36,223 nucleotides of DNA from Cystobacterineae bacterium (GTDB taxonomy: Bacteria; Myxococcota; Myxococcia; Myxococcales; Myxococcaceae). The notes below the pieces were generated by a model. That model made no database searches and was not told the origin of the DNA. It saw nothing but the letters and a program-made list of their open reading frames with translations. Where the stretch lies: positions 1 through 36,223 of the forward strand of contig WRKR01000029.1 in the NCBI GenBank assembly GCA_009782175.1, read 5' to 3'. Positions 1 through 6,203 of the stretch are shown here, in pieces (position 1 is the stretch's first letter; each line of letters starts with the position of its first letter). The translations under genes were made by a program, and so were the position numbers.

Positions 1-26
1 TATAATGAACAGGGTGATTTTTTTTG

Positions 27-58
27 GTTACTTTTTTTGTTCAGACAAAAAAAGTGAC
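27..58. repeat. AT-rich perfect hairpin at the edge of a repeat element
   Basis: The bases form a 14-bp stem (one G-T pair) around a TCAG tetraloop. A run of seven T on the left arm pairs with seven A on the right arm. The stem joins directly to the hairpin array that follows. It could act as a bidirectional terminator, because each strand carries a T-run, or it could simply be the end of the repeat element. Function is inferred. Confidence 0.55.
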
Positions 59-317
59 TTGCCGAAGGCAAGGTGCGCCCGCAGGGCGAAAAAACCCTTC
101 GCCGGAGGCGACACTCCCCCTCTGGAGGGAAAAAATAAAAACACCCCCCACAAAAAACTTTTTCCTTTGAAAAAAGCCGGGCCGCAGGCCCACTCTGAAA
201 AACAACCTCTGCCCGGGAGGGCAAAAAAACCCTTCGCCGAAGGCGACACTCCCCCTCCGGAGGGAAAAAAATAAAAACCCCCCCACGGAGTGGAAAAAAA
301 CAAAACCAAAAACAAAA
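58..317 (+). repeat. Dispersed hairpin-array repeat, family 1, copy A
   Basis: This stretch is a string of short GC-rich inverted repeats separated by A-runs. Clear hairpins are at 58-72 (loop GAA), 76-88 (GCA), 99-111 (GGA), 179-191 (GCA), 211-222 (GGGA) and 234-246 (GAA). Stems are 4-6 bp and most loops are three bases of the form GNA. About 85 bp (roughly 132-216) recur almost unchanged, inverted, near 34682-34770, and parts recur near 11208-11335. Open frames through it give Lys/Pro-rich low-complexity translations on both strands and are not convincing genes. Confidence 0.8.
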
Positions 318-516
318 ATGCAGAAAAAACTTATTGTAAATGGGGGATGCTCATATAGCGCTACCCGGCCAAAAATGGCACGAAAAAGCCACGCTGTCGG
401 GCGCGGGAAAACCGCTTTCAGGTGTGTTCAGCACCTGGCAAAAACCATAGCGCCTTTTTTGAAGGGATGCAAGAAGCCTTGGCCTGTCTCCAAAGCTTCA
501 GCCTTCTCCAGAAATT

Positions 517-660
517 TTAAAGCCCATCCAAAATCAGGCCAAAGGCGTCAGCCAAGCGTTTCATTGTCATAAGGCGCGGGTCGAGGTCGCCGCGCTCTAT
601 TTTGGGGCAGTGGGCTAATGAAGGGGGTGAAACCTCGTGAAACCCCAAAAAACAAACTGC
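517..660 (-). pseudogene. Remnant of an XRE-family helix-turn-helix regulator
   Basis: A 47-codon open frame on the minus strand ends with TAA at 517-519. It contains KIERGDLDPRLMTMKRLADA, which closely resembles the second half of the XRE/Cro helix-turn-helix domain (the usual IERG-x-x-DPRLxTLxRLAxAL pattern). The first helices are missing and there is no plausible start codon or ribosome binding site; the frame runs up to the 3' end of the tRNA-Leu gene. I read it as a decayed, 5'-truncated regulator. The adjoining tRNA 3' end is a common integration site, so this could be debris from a mobile element, which is inference. Confidence 0.5.
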
Positions 661-662
661 CT

Positions 663-750
663 TGCACAAGATGGGACTCGAACCCATATGGCCCGTTTAT
701 GGGCCCGCGGATTTTAAGTCCGCTGCGTCTACCAATTTCGCCACTCGTGC
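663..750 (-). tRNA. tRNA-Leu (anticodon UAA)
   Basis: On the minus strand the sequence folds as a class II tRNA. A 7-bp acceptor stem (GCACGAG with CTTGTGC, one G-T pair) is followed by a D arm containing TTGGTAGA. The anticodon stem GCGGA/TCCGC carries loop CTTAAAA (anticodon TAA). A long variable arm has a GGCCC/GGGCC stem, and the T arm is ATGGG/CCCAT with loop TTCGAGT. Discriminator base is A. The CCA end is not encoded, so it must be added enzymatically. It decodes UUA. Confidence 0.95.
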
Positions 751-1136
751 CTCCGCTGTTTCCACTGCATGCTTGGAAACTTTAAACCCTCATATCACCT
801 GGGGGGATGAATATTAGACCGTACAATAAAATACAAGAAGTCAAGCGGAAGGGGGGCCGCTCCAGCACCCCCAAAGAGGAGACATGCTATTGAGCTAACC
901 GGGGAAGGCCATATCCATTATAAGCTCATAAAATATAAGGCAAAGGACTCTAAGGCCTTGTTATGCGGCCCAGTCCTCTGCTCTGGCTTTATATAGCGTG
1001 GCCCAAGCGCGGTGGCGGGGTTTGGCCTTCTCTGTTGTTGCTGAAAAAACAAAAAAACGCTTAAATGGAAAAGCTGCTCAGCAAGCAGAAGCCTGGGGGC
1101 TTCTGAAAATCTATCGTCCATAAATAGGGTGCCGGC
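751..1136. other. Intergenic region with no supported gene
   Basis: This 386-base stretch separates the minus-strand tRNA from the plus-strand gene at 1137. It should hold the tRNA promoter (minus strand) and the promoter of the 1137 gene (plus strand), but I could not find well-spaced -35/-10 pairs. The piece TTGACT on the minus strand near 838-843 is a possible -35 without a good -10. No conserved coding pattern is visible. Confidence 0.5.
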
Positions 1137-2321
1137 GTGTTTATTTTTGTTTTGTGTTGTTTGTCCTTGGGCAATAGCTCCAAGTTTTTTCCTCCTGAGG
1201 CCAGCATGAAGGCGCTTGCCTCCCTCCCAAAAGAAATTTCCCCTGCTGCACCTCCACAACCAAGCTCGAAGCGCTTCTCCCTTCTCCTGGGGACAGAGGC
1301 AGAAGCTTTGTCTCCTCCCCTACCTACAACAACCGTTGAAACAACAACGGCTGAAACAACAACGGGCGAAGCAGCAACGGCCAATGCCACAGTTGTCGAA
1401 GCAACAACCGTTGAAACAACAACCGCCGAAACAACAGCTGATGAAGCAACAACCGTTGCAACAACAACGGGCCAAGCAGCCACTTCTGAAACAACAACGC
1501 CTGAAACAACAGCGGGCCAAGCAGCCACTTCTGAAACAACAACGGCTGCAACAACAACGGGCGAAGCAACAACGGCTGAAACAACAACTGTTGAAGCCTT
1601 AACTGAAAAAATACAAGCTTCGCCGAGGGCTGAGCCCGGGCCTGTGGATGAGTCTCCAGGCCAAGCGGGGGTTATGGCCCCGGCTTTTTCTTTTTATGGC
1701 CTCTATCCCCTTTGGGAAGGCACCGGAAACATGTTGGGGCACCGCCGTGTCTTCATGGGCAACAACTGGTTTGGCGTTGGCTTCGCTCAGCGCTTCTCCT
1801 TGGGCTTGCGTCCAACCAGCTTCTTTTTTCGAGCACCCAATGTGGACTTCAAAGCCTTGCTATATGCGCGCGACAATTTAAAAGTCAGCATGCAACTGGC
1901 TCCCTCGCTTATTTTGCCAGGGGCAAGCAAATCCTTCACCACGACGAATTTTGTCTCTCGTTTTGATGACAACAACCACCATTTGTGGTTGTTGCCTCTG
2001 TCTGCCCATGCCAGCTGGAAGCTTTTCGAAGAGCTCAGCTTGCATGCAAGCCTCACCGCTTTGGGTGCTTTTGGGAAACAAGTGCCCAATGCCCAATTCA
2101 GCGTTGGCTTAACCGTTTTTGCTGAATTCATCGCATGGGACAACCATTCCCTCCGGCTGCACCTTGGAGAAATAGGCTTCTGGCACCATGACTTTGCCAT
2201 GCTGGGTGCCTCTTATAGGCTGCATTGGGAATGGCTGGAAATACAAGTGGGCTATTTTTATCGGTTGACGCCGGATGGAAACCAGGGCGGCGCACTCATC
2301 GCCCTCGGGGTGCTCTTGTGA
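1137..2321 (+). CDS. Thr-rich repeat protein with a C-terminal outer-membrane barrel-like domain
   Basis: The product is 394 aa and I do not recognise the family. The first possible start is GTG at 1137, since an in-frame TAG lies at 1125; a weak AGGG precedes it. The first 14 residues are hydrophobic and may be a short signal peptide, but they lack the usual positive charge, so the start is uncertain. Residues about 60-155 are a low-complexity tract of Glu-Thr-Thr-Thr/Ala units. The remaining 210 residues alternate hydrophobic and polar residues, with many aromatic residues and glycines, as in outer-membrane beta-barrels. The stop codon overlaps the GTG start of the next gene by two bases, so the two proteins are probably made together. 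A surface protein with a stalk-like Thr-rich linker is the best guess. Confidence 0.7.
   Translation: MFIFVLCCLSLGNSSKFFPPEASMKALASLPKEISPAAPPQPSSKRFSLLLGTEAEALSPPLPTTTVETTTAETTTGEAATANATVVEATTVETTTAETTADEATTVATTTGQAATSETTTPETTAGQAATSETTTAATTTGEATTAETTTVEALTEKIQASPRAEPGPVDESPGQAGVMAPAFSFYGLYPLWEGTGNMLGHRRVFMGNNWFGVGFAQRFSLGLRPTSFFFRAPNVDFKALLYARDNLKVSMQLAPSLILPGASKSFTTTNFVSRFDDNNHHLWLLPLSAHASWKLFEELSLHASLTALGAFGKQVPNAQFSVGLTVFAEFIAWDNHSLRLHLGEIGFWHHDFAMLGASYRLHWEWLEIQVGYFYRLTPDGNQGGALIALGVLL
1318..1605 (+). repeat. In-frame tandem repeat tract coding for Thr-rich linker
   Basis: Short units built on GAAACAACAACG are repeated across nearly 290 bases. A larger unit starting GGGCCAAGCAGCC at 1469 recurs 45 bases later at 1514. 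Unit lengths are multiples of three, so slippage would change linker length without breaking the frame. Confidence 0.8.
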
Positions 2322-3790
2322 AATATTTTTCTCTATGTTTTTTGCTGCTGCTTGGCGCTTGTGACTGGGAGCACAGCGCGCTGATGAATTCCATTCCTGT
2401 GCGCCCCGAAAAAACGCCGGGGAAAACCATTCACGTCTTCCTCGGCTTGGATGGAATGGCATGGAGCGCCGCACAAGAAGCCATGCGCAGAGGCGCTTTT
2501 TCCAGCTTTCACCTCTCCAAAATCATCCCCATGTTCCCCGCCACCAGTGACGCCAGCTGGACGCGGATTTTGCATACCAAAGCCACTCCCGGTTATGAGT
2601 ATACTTATTTTGACTTAAGCGCGGACACCATTCGACAGTCCGGTATTTGGGGCGTCATCCTGCATGGGCTTCCCCATTTTGAGGACAGCAACATTTCTCC
2701 CGCCTATTATTCAGCCTTTGACGTCCACGCTTCAGACTATTTGGATGCCGCCTTCATCTATAATGAGCCGCATAACAGCATGGGCAGGGCTTTGGACAAC
2801 TTCTTCTTCACGCTGGGGGGCAGGCTGAGGAGCACAGAGCTTTTTTCAGGCTATGTGCTCGAAACCGATGTGCTGGGCCACTATGAGGATGAAGAAACCG
2901 TTGTCCAAAAACTGCAAGCCCTCTCTGAGCGCATTGACAGCTTTTCTCGACGACATAGCAACTACCATTTGGTTTTCACCCTTTATACGGACCATGGTTT
3001 GGACCACCGCCAAAAGGCCAACAACAACCTCATCCTCCTGGAAAACCTGCTGAAGGAAGCCGGTGTACACATTGCCTATTCCTTTCGTCAGGGCCAAGCC
3101 TCCGCCTTCCCCTGGGCTATACCCATTGAGCATACGCGTGTCACCTATGCCGCACTGTATACCATGCCCAGCCAAATACCCGCCGTCTCCCAACGCTTGT
3201 CCAACCACCCCAGTGTGGACTTGGTTGTCTCCCGCGGCTTCCAAATGCCAGGGGCTCCCGACCACCTCTCCTGGACAAACCTCTGGAAAAACGGCGCATG
3301 CGTCGCACGCATCGGCTATAGCCCCAGCGAAAACCGCTATTGGTTGTCCAAGGAGGTGGATTTAAAAGCCCTCGACCTCGCCTTGGAGCCGCCCTTGCTC
3401 GCGTGGCAAAGCTATGGCGACGAGGAATTGTTCCAGGCAACACTGGGGCGCCACTATCCGGATTTGTTTTTCAGGGCGCGCACTTCCCTGGAAGCCATTT
3501 CTGTCAAATATCCCGCGGATGTTTTGGTCTCCCTTTCAAACCAGTGGTTGATGCAGGGCTTTGACTTTCTCTTCATCTCCAAAACGGTAGGCAACGCAGG
3601 CTCTCACGGAGCCATGGACTATAGCGGCAGCGAGGGCGCTCTGCTGACACAAGCCAGCCACTTGCCCCCCGTCTTGCGCTCTGATGACTTTTTAAGCTTC
3701 TATCCCCAATTCCAAGAGTGGATTGAGCGAAAAAAACTCCTGGCTCGAGAACCCCTCCCTCCCCTGCGCTATGAGGACATTTTTCCTTAA
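2318..3790 (+). CDS. Lipoprotein of the alkaline phosphatase / type I phosphodiesterase superfamily
   Basis: The product is 490 aa. I chose the GTG at 2318 because it overlaps the previous stop (GTGA), has GGGGTG upstream, and opens a lipoprotein signal peptide with lipobox LLGAC (Cys15). The pattern of metal and nucleophile residues of nucleotide pyrophosphatase/phosphodiesterases is visible in order: LGLDG (Asp45), FPATS (Thr76/Ser77, likely nucleophile), DVLGH (Asp184, His188), TDHG (Asp225, His226) and GSHG (His430). All seven positions appear retained, so it is probably an active phospho-ester hydrolase anchored to a membrane. The substrate is unknown: nucleotides, phospholipid head groups or a surface polymer are all possible. 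It is translationally coupled to the Thr-rich outer-membrane-like protein. Confidence 0.75.
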   Translation: MKYFSLCFLLLLGACDWEHSALMNSIPVRPEKTPGKTIHVFLGLDGMAWSAAQEAMRRGAFSSFHLSKIIPMFPATSDASWTRILHTKATPGYEYTYFDLSADTIRQSGIWGVILHGLPHFEDSNISPAYYSAFDVHASDYLDAAFIYNEPHNSMGRALDNFFFTLGGRLRSTELFSGYVLETDVLGHYEDEETVVQKLQALSERIDSFSRRHSNYHLVFTLYTDHGLDHRQKANNNLILLENLLKEAGVHIAYSFRQGQASAFPWAIPIEHTRVTYAALYTMPSQIPAVSQRLSNHPSVDLVVSRGFQMPGAPDHLSWTNLWKNGACVARIGYSPSENRYWLSKEVDLKALDLALEPPLLAWQSYGDEELFQATLGRHYPDLFFRARTSLEAISVKYPADVLVSLSNQWLMQGFDFLFISKTVGNAGSHGAMDYSGSEGALLTQASHLPPVLRSDDFLSFYPQFQEWIERKKLLAREPLPPLRYEDIFP

Positions 3791-3793
3791 GCC

Positions 3794-3935
3794 CGGTTTC
3801 ACTTGGACATGCTTTCTTCGTGAGACGAGTTTTGAGCTCGTCTATTCTACTCCGAAAATTATTTGAGAAAGCATGCTTGTTCTTCCTTCATGGAGCGTAG
3901 TGCAGGAAAGCTTTAGCTTGCCTCCATTGAAACCG
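3794..3935 (+). repeat. Nested inverted repeat between convergent genes (family 2, copy 1)
   Basis: Three inverted repeats are nested. The outer arms are CGGTTTCA at 3794-3801 and TGAAACCG at 3928-3935, the middle arms CATGCTTTCT at 3808-3817 and AGAAAGCATG at 3866-3875, and the inner arms AGACGAG at 3823-3829 and CTCGTCT at 3837-3843. It begins four bases after the phosphodiesterase stop codon and fills the gap to the convergent lipoprotein gene. Its right half (TGGAGCGTAGTGCAGGAAAG onward) resembles the minus strand around 13190-13235, downstream of fusA. It may serve as a terminator for both genes. Confidence 0.65.
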
Positions 3936-3951
3936 CTCTGGGCTCCGCCTT

Positions 3952-4626
3952 TTATTTTATTTTTATAAAAGTGCTATAATGGTCATCCGTATAATAGGTG
4001 GAGCCCTCTGAGCCTCGGACAAACCGCTCCGCATCCCTCGTCGCCGGGGGGGGCAGTTTGCTGTTGACATCAAACTCCCTATAAGCAATGGAATAGCCCT
4101 CCTCGTCTGTGGTGGGCAGCGTTTTATCCCTGTTTTGCCATACGCCACCGGCTTGTGTTCCGGGTGTTTGCCCAGGCACAGTCCCCTGCCAGCCATATGT
4201 CTCATAATGCTCATAAGCGTCCTGCACATGCGGTGGCAGCTCCGCGAGGTTTTTAGAAACAATTCCCCCCTCAGGCACCAGCTCTTCCGCTGTGGGGGGC
4301 TCTTCTTCCGGGCTTGAAACCTCTTTTTCTATAGGGGGCTCTTTCTCCGGCGGAAGGCTCTCCACATCCACAGGTGGCAGCACTTCAACAGGGGGAGGCT
4401 CATTCCCCTTTGTCCCTGTCTCATGGAAGCCGACCTGCTCCACCTCCGGCTCGGCCTCTCCTTCAAACTCCCCTTCAACCTCGGTGGCCAAAGGCTCTTC
4501 AGCAGAAGGGCTTTGAGAAATAAACGCCTTGCCCTGCTCCGCTTCTTTGAAACACCCCCCATATATGCCCAGGGAAACGCCCAACACGAGCGTCAACCCT
4601 CCCCACAACATTTTGCTTATACGCAT
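3952..4626 (-). CDS. Pro/Glu-rich predicted lipoprotein
   Basis: The product is 224 aa, family unrecognised. The ATG at 4626 has AGGAGG six bases upstream. The N-terminus is a lipoprotein signal peptide: positive residues, a hydrophobic stretch, then GIYGGC with the lipid-accepting Cys at residue 25. Residues about 40-120 are low complexity and strongly acidic, rich in Glu-Pro and Pro-Pro (for example PPVEVLPPVDVE). The C-terminal 100 residues are more ordered and carry several Tyr and Asp/Arg residues (AYEHYETYGW, YTDDHY). A spacer-like periplasmic arm ending in a small domain is a reasonable picture. A good sigma70-like promoter lies about 190 bases upstream, leaving a long leader. Confidence 0.75.
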   Translation of the reverse strand: MRISKMLWGGLTLVLGVSLGIYGGCFKEAEQGKAFISQSPSAEEPLATEVEGEFEGEAEPEVEQVGFHETGTKGNEPPPVEVLPPVDVESLPPEKEPPIEKEVSSPEEEPPTAEELVPEGGIVSKNLAELPPHVQDAYEHYETYGWQGTVPGQTPGTQAGGVWQNRDKTLPTTDEEGYSIAYREFDVNSKLPPPATRDAERFVRGSEGSTYYTDDHYSTFIKIK

Positions 4627-4814
4627 GCGCTCCCTCCTTTTTCATCAGCCCATGGGCCCACCAGCCCCATGCCTCAAGTGCCTAAAACACCCCCTGAAGG
4701 CCCCCACAATGGCGCCGCCATGGCACGGCTTTAAAGTGCTTTCAACCTCACGCTCGCCCTCTCTGTCCGCTGCAAGGTTGCCCTCACGCTCAGCCTCGTT
4801 TATTCTATATTTGT

Positions 4815-4842
4815 ATTATTATGCCCCTGGAGTTCTGGTCAA
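4815..4842 (-). promoter_or_regulatory. Candidate sigma70-type promoter for the 3952-4626 lipoprotein gene
   Basis: On the minus strand TTGACC (4837-4842) and AATAAT (4815-4820) are separated by 16 bases; each matches five of six consensus bases. Transcription would start near 4807 and give a leader of about 180 bases before the ATG at 4626. The leader contains a perfect ATGGCG-C-CGCCAT inverted repeat. Confidence 0.5.
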
Positions 4843-4851
4843 AGAAAAACA

Positions 4852-4890
4852 GCTGACAACCCTCTGCTGAAAACCTCTGCTGAAAACCTC
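4852..4890 (-). repeat. Three tandem 13-bp units right after the HD-GYP gene stop
   Basis: On the minus strand the TAA of the HD-GYP gene is followed at once by GAGGTTTTCAGCA twice and then a diverged third unit GAGGGTTGTCAGC. The units lie just upstream of the candidate promoter at 4815-4842. Confidence 0.7.
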
Positions 4891-5985
4891 TTAGTTGTAG
4901 GACTCGCTGCGGGCCACGGCTGCAAACATGTCGGCCACTTTGCTGAAAATATGCGCCAATGAAGGGTCGAAATGTGTGCCGCTGCCGCTTTCAATCATCT
5001 TCCTGGCTTTGTCGGTGGGCATAGGCCGTCTATAGGGGCGCACGGAAGTCAGCGCGTCATATACGTCGGCAATGGCCATCAGGCGCCCTTCCAGGGGAAT
5101 GTCTGTGCCTTGGAGGCCCAGGGGATAGCCGCTGCCATCCCATTTCTCGTGGTGGCCGCCGGCAATCAGCCGGGCATGGCGCAAAAAAGAGTTGCCGCCC
5201 AGCTCTCCTCCCATGTTTTCTTCAATCTTTCGAATGGCACGTACACCTATTTCAACGTGCTTCTTCATCGCCTCAAATTCTTCGGGAGTCAGCTTGCCGG
5301 GCTTGTTCAAAATGCTGTCGCTGATGGCCAGCTTTCCCAAGTCGTGCAGCGGGGAAGAAGAAATAAAATGCTCTAAATTCCAAGAGAAGAGTTCCTCCGT
5401 ATATATCCCCTCCTCTAAGGTTTTCTCCAACAGAAGCTTTAAGTATTTCTGGGTCCTGAAAATATGGCTGCCGGTTGTATAGTCCCTAAATTCAATGAGG
5501 TCAGCCACCGTATTCATAATGGAATTTTGCAGCTTCACCACTTGAAAAGTCTTCTGAGCGACCATGTTTTCAAGGGAGGCATTAAAGTCCTGCAGTTGCT
5601 TTTTATGCTCAACAATCTGCAGGTTATTCTCAATGCGCTTTAAGAGAAGGGGAGCAGAAAAAGGCTTGGAAACATAGTCAATGGCCCCCAGGGAGAGTCC
5701 CTTCAATTCACTGCCCTCGTCAGCCCGGGCTGTCAAAAAAATAACGGGAATCTCTTTCCACTTGGGTTTCTTTTTCAGGGCGGCAATCACCTCATAACCA
5801 TTCATCCCCGGCATCTCTATATCCAGGAGGACCAAGTCCGGGAGCACATGCTCCAGAAGGTCCAAAAAAATATCTCCAGAGGGAATGGGGTATACTCTAT
5901 ATAGGCTTTCGAGCGTGTTTCTCCCCACCTCCAAATTGGTTGCATTGTCGTCCACCAGCATGATTATTTTTCGTTCCACACTCAT
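4891..5985 (-). CDS. Response regulator with HD-GYP domain (predicted cyclic-di-GMP phosphodiesterase)
   Basis: The product is 364 aa from the ATG at 5985, which is preceded by GAAGAGG eight bases upstream; a longer frame exists but would place this ribosome binding site inside the gene. Residues 5-120 are a receiver domain with acidic pair Asp12/Asp13, phospho-acceptor Asp55 (LLDIEMPG) and Lys107. Residues about 150-355 are an HD-GYP domain with HD at 214-215 (HDLGK), GGHHEKWDGSGYP at 276-288 and ADVYDALTSVRPYR after it. All hallmark residues are present, so hydrolysis of cyclic di-GMP under control of phosphorylation is likely. The hybrid kinase gene just upstream on the same strand is its probable partner. 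Confidence 0.92.
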   Translation of the reverse strand: MSVERKIIMLVDDNATNLEVGRNTLESLYRVYPIPSGDIFLDLLEHVLPDLVLLDIEMPGMNGYEVIAALKKKPKWKEIPVIFLTARADEGSELKGLSLGAIDYVSKPFSAPLLLKRIENNLQIVEHKKQLQDFNASLENMVAQKTFQVVKLQNSIMNTVADLIEFRDYTTGSHIFRTQKYLKLLLEKTLEEGIYTEELFSWNLEHFISSSPLHDLGKLAISDSILNKPGKLTPEEFEAMKKHVEIGVRAIRKIEENMGGELGGNSFLRHARLIAGGHHEKWDGSGYPLGLQGTDIPLEGRLMAIADVYDALTSVRPYRRPMPTDKARKMIESGSGTHFDPSLAHIFSKVADMFAAVARSESYN

Positions 5986-6083
5986 GTCTGTGCCTCTTCC
6001 CATTCGACGAAATGCCCGAAAAAAACCTAAATACTCAAAAACCGCAATATTCAAAATAAAAGAAACACAAAAAACCCTCCCTA

Positions 6084-6190
6084 TTCAGAAAAAACGCCAT
6101 GTTCAGAAAACACACGGTGTTCAGAAAACACACGGTGTTCAGAAAACACACCGTGTTCAGAAAAACGCCGTATTCAGAAACCATGCCCTG
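6084..6190. repeat. Six-unit 18-bp tandem array between kinase and HD-GYP genes
   Basis: Six units follow each other at 6084, 6102, 6120, 6138, 6156 and 6173; five are 18 bp and one is 17 bp. Two are identical (TTCAGAAAACACACGGTG) and the rest differ at a few bases. Each central unit holds the small palindrome ACAC-G-GTGT. The array fills most of the spacer between the kinase stop (6204) and the HD-GYP start (5985). It could be a protein-binding array, a structured mRNA spacer or a decaying satellite. Confidence 0.85.
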
Positions 6191-6203
6191 TCCAAGGAGG
6201 GGC

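Noticed and set aside
5-315. Open frames of 81-95 codons on both strands in the left-end repeat
   Set aside because: They translate the hairpin-array repeat itself; the products are Lys/Pro or Phe/Gly low complexity on either strand and no ribosome binding site is present.
58-317. CRISPR array suggested by repeated GC blocks with spacers
   Set aside because: Blocks are short palindromes of varying sequence with A-run spacers of uneven length; there are no unique spacers and no cas genes.
361-455. TGGCACG and TGGCAAA boxes resembling -24 elements of sigma54 promoters
   Set aside because: The GC of the -12 element is one base too close or too far in each case, so spacing is wrong.
318-572. 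84-codon plus-strand frame
   Set aside because: No recognisable motif and no ribosome binding site, and it overlaps the better supported XRE remnant on the other strand.
847-902. Minus-strand stretch resembling part of a tRNA (GGTTAGCTCAATAGCA and following)
   Set aside because: No acceptor or T stem can be formed and no clear anticodon stem exists; similarity to a D arm is probably chance.
1061-1602. Several long frames in other phases over the Thr-rich tract
   Set aside because: They arise because the tract is repetitive in all frames; their products are Gln- or Cys-rich low complexity.
6084-6190. CRISPR array suggested by 18-bp repeats
   Set aside because: Units are directly adjacent without spacers, so it is a tandem repeat.
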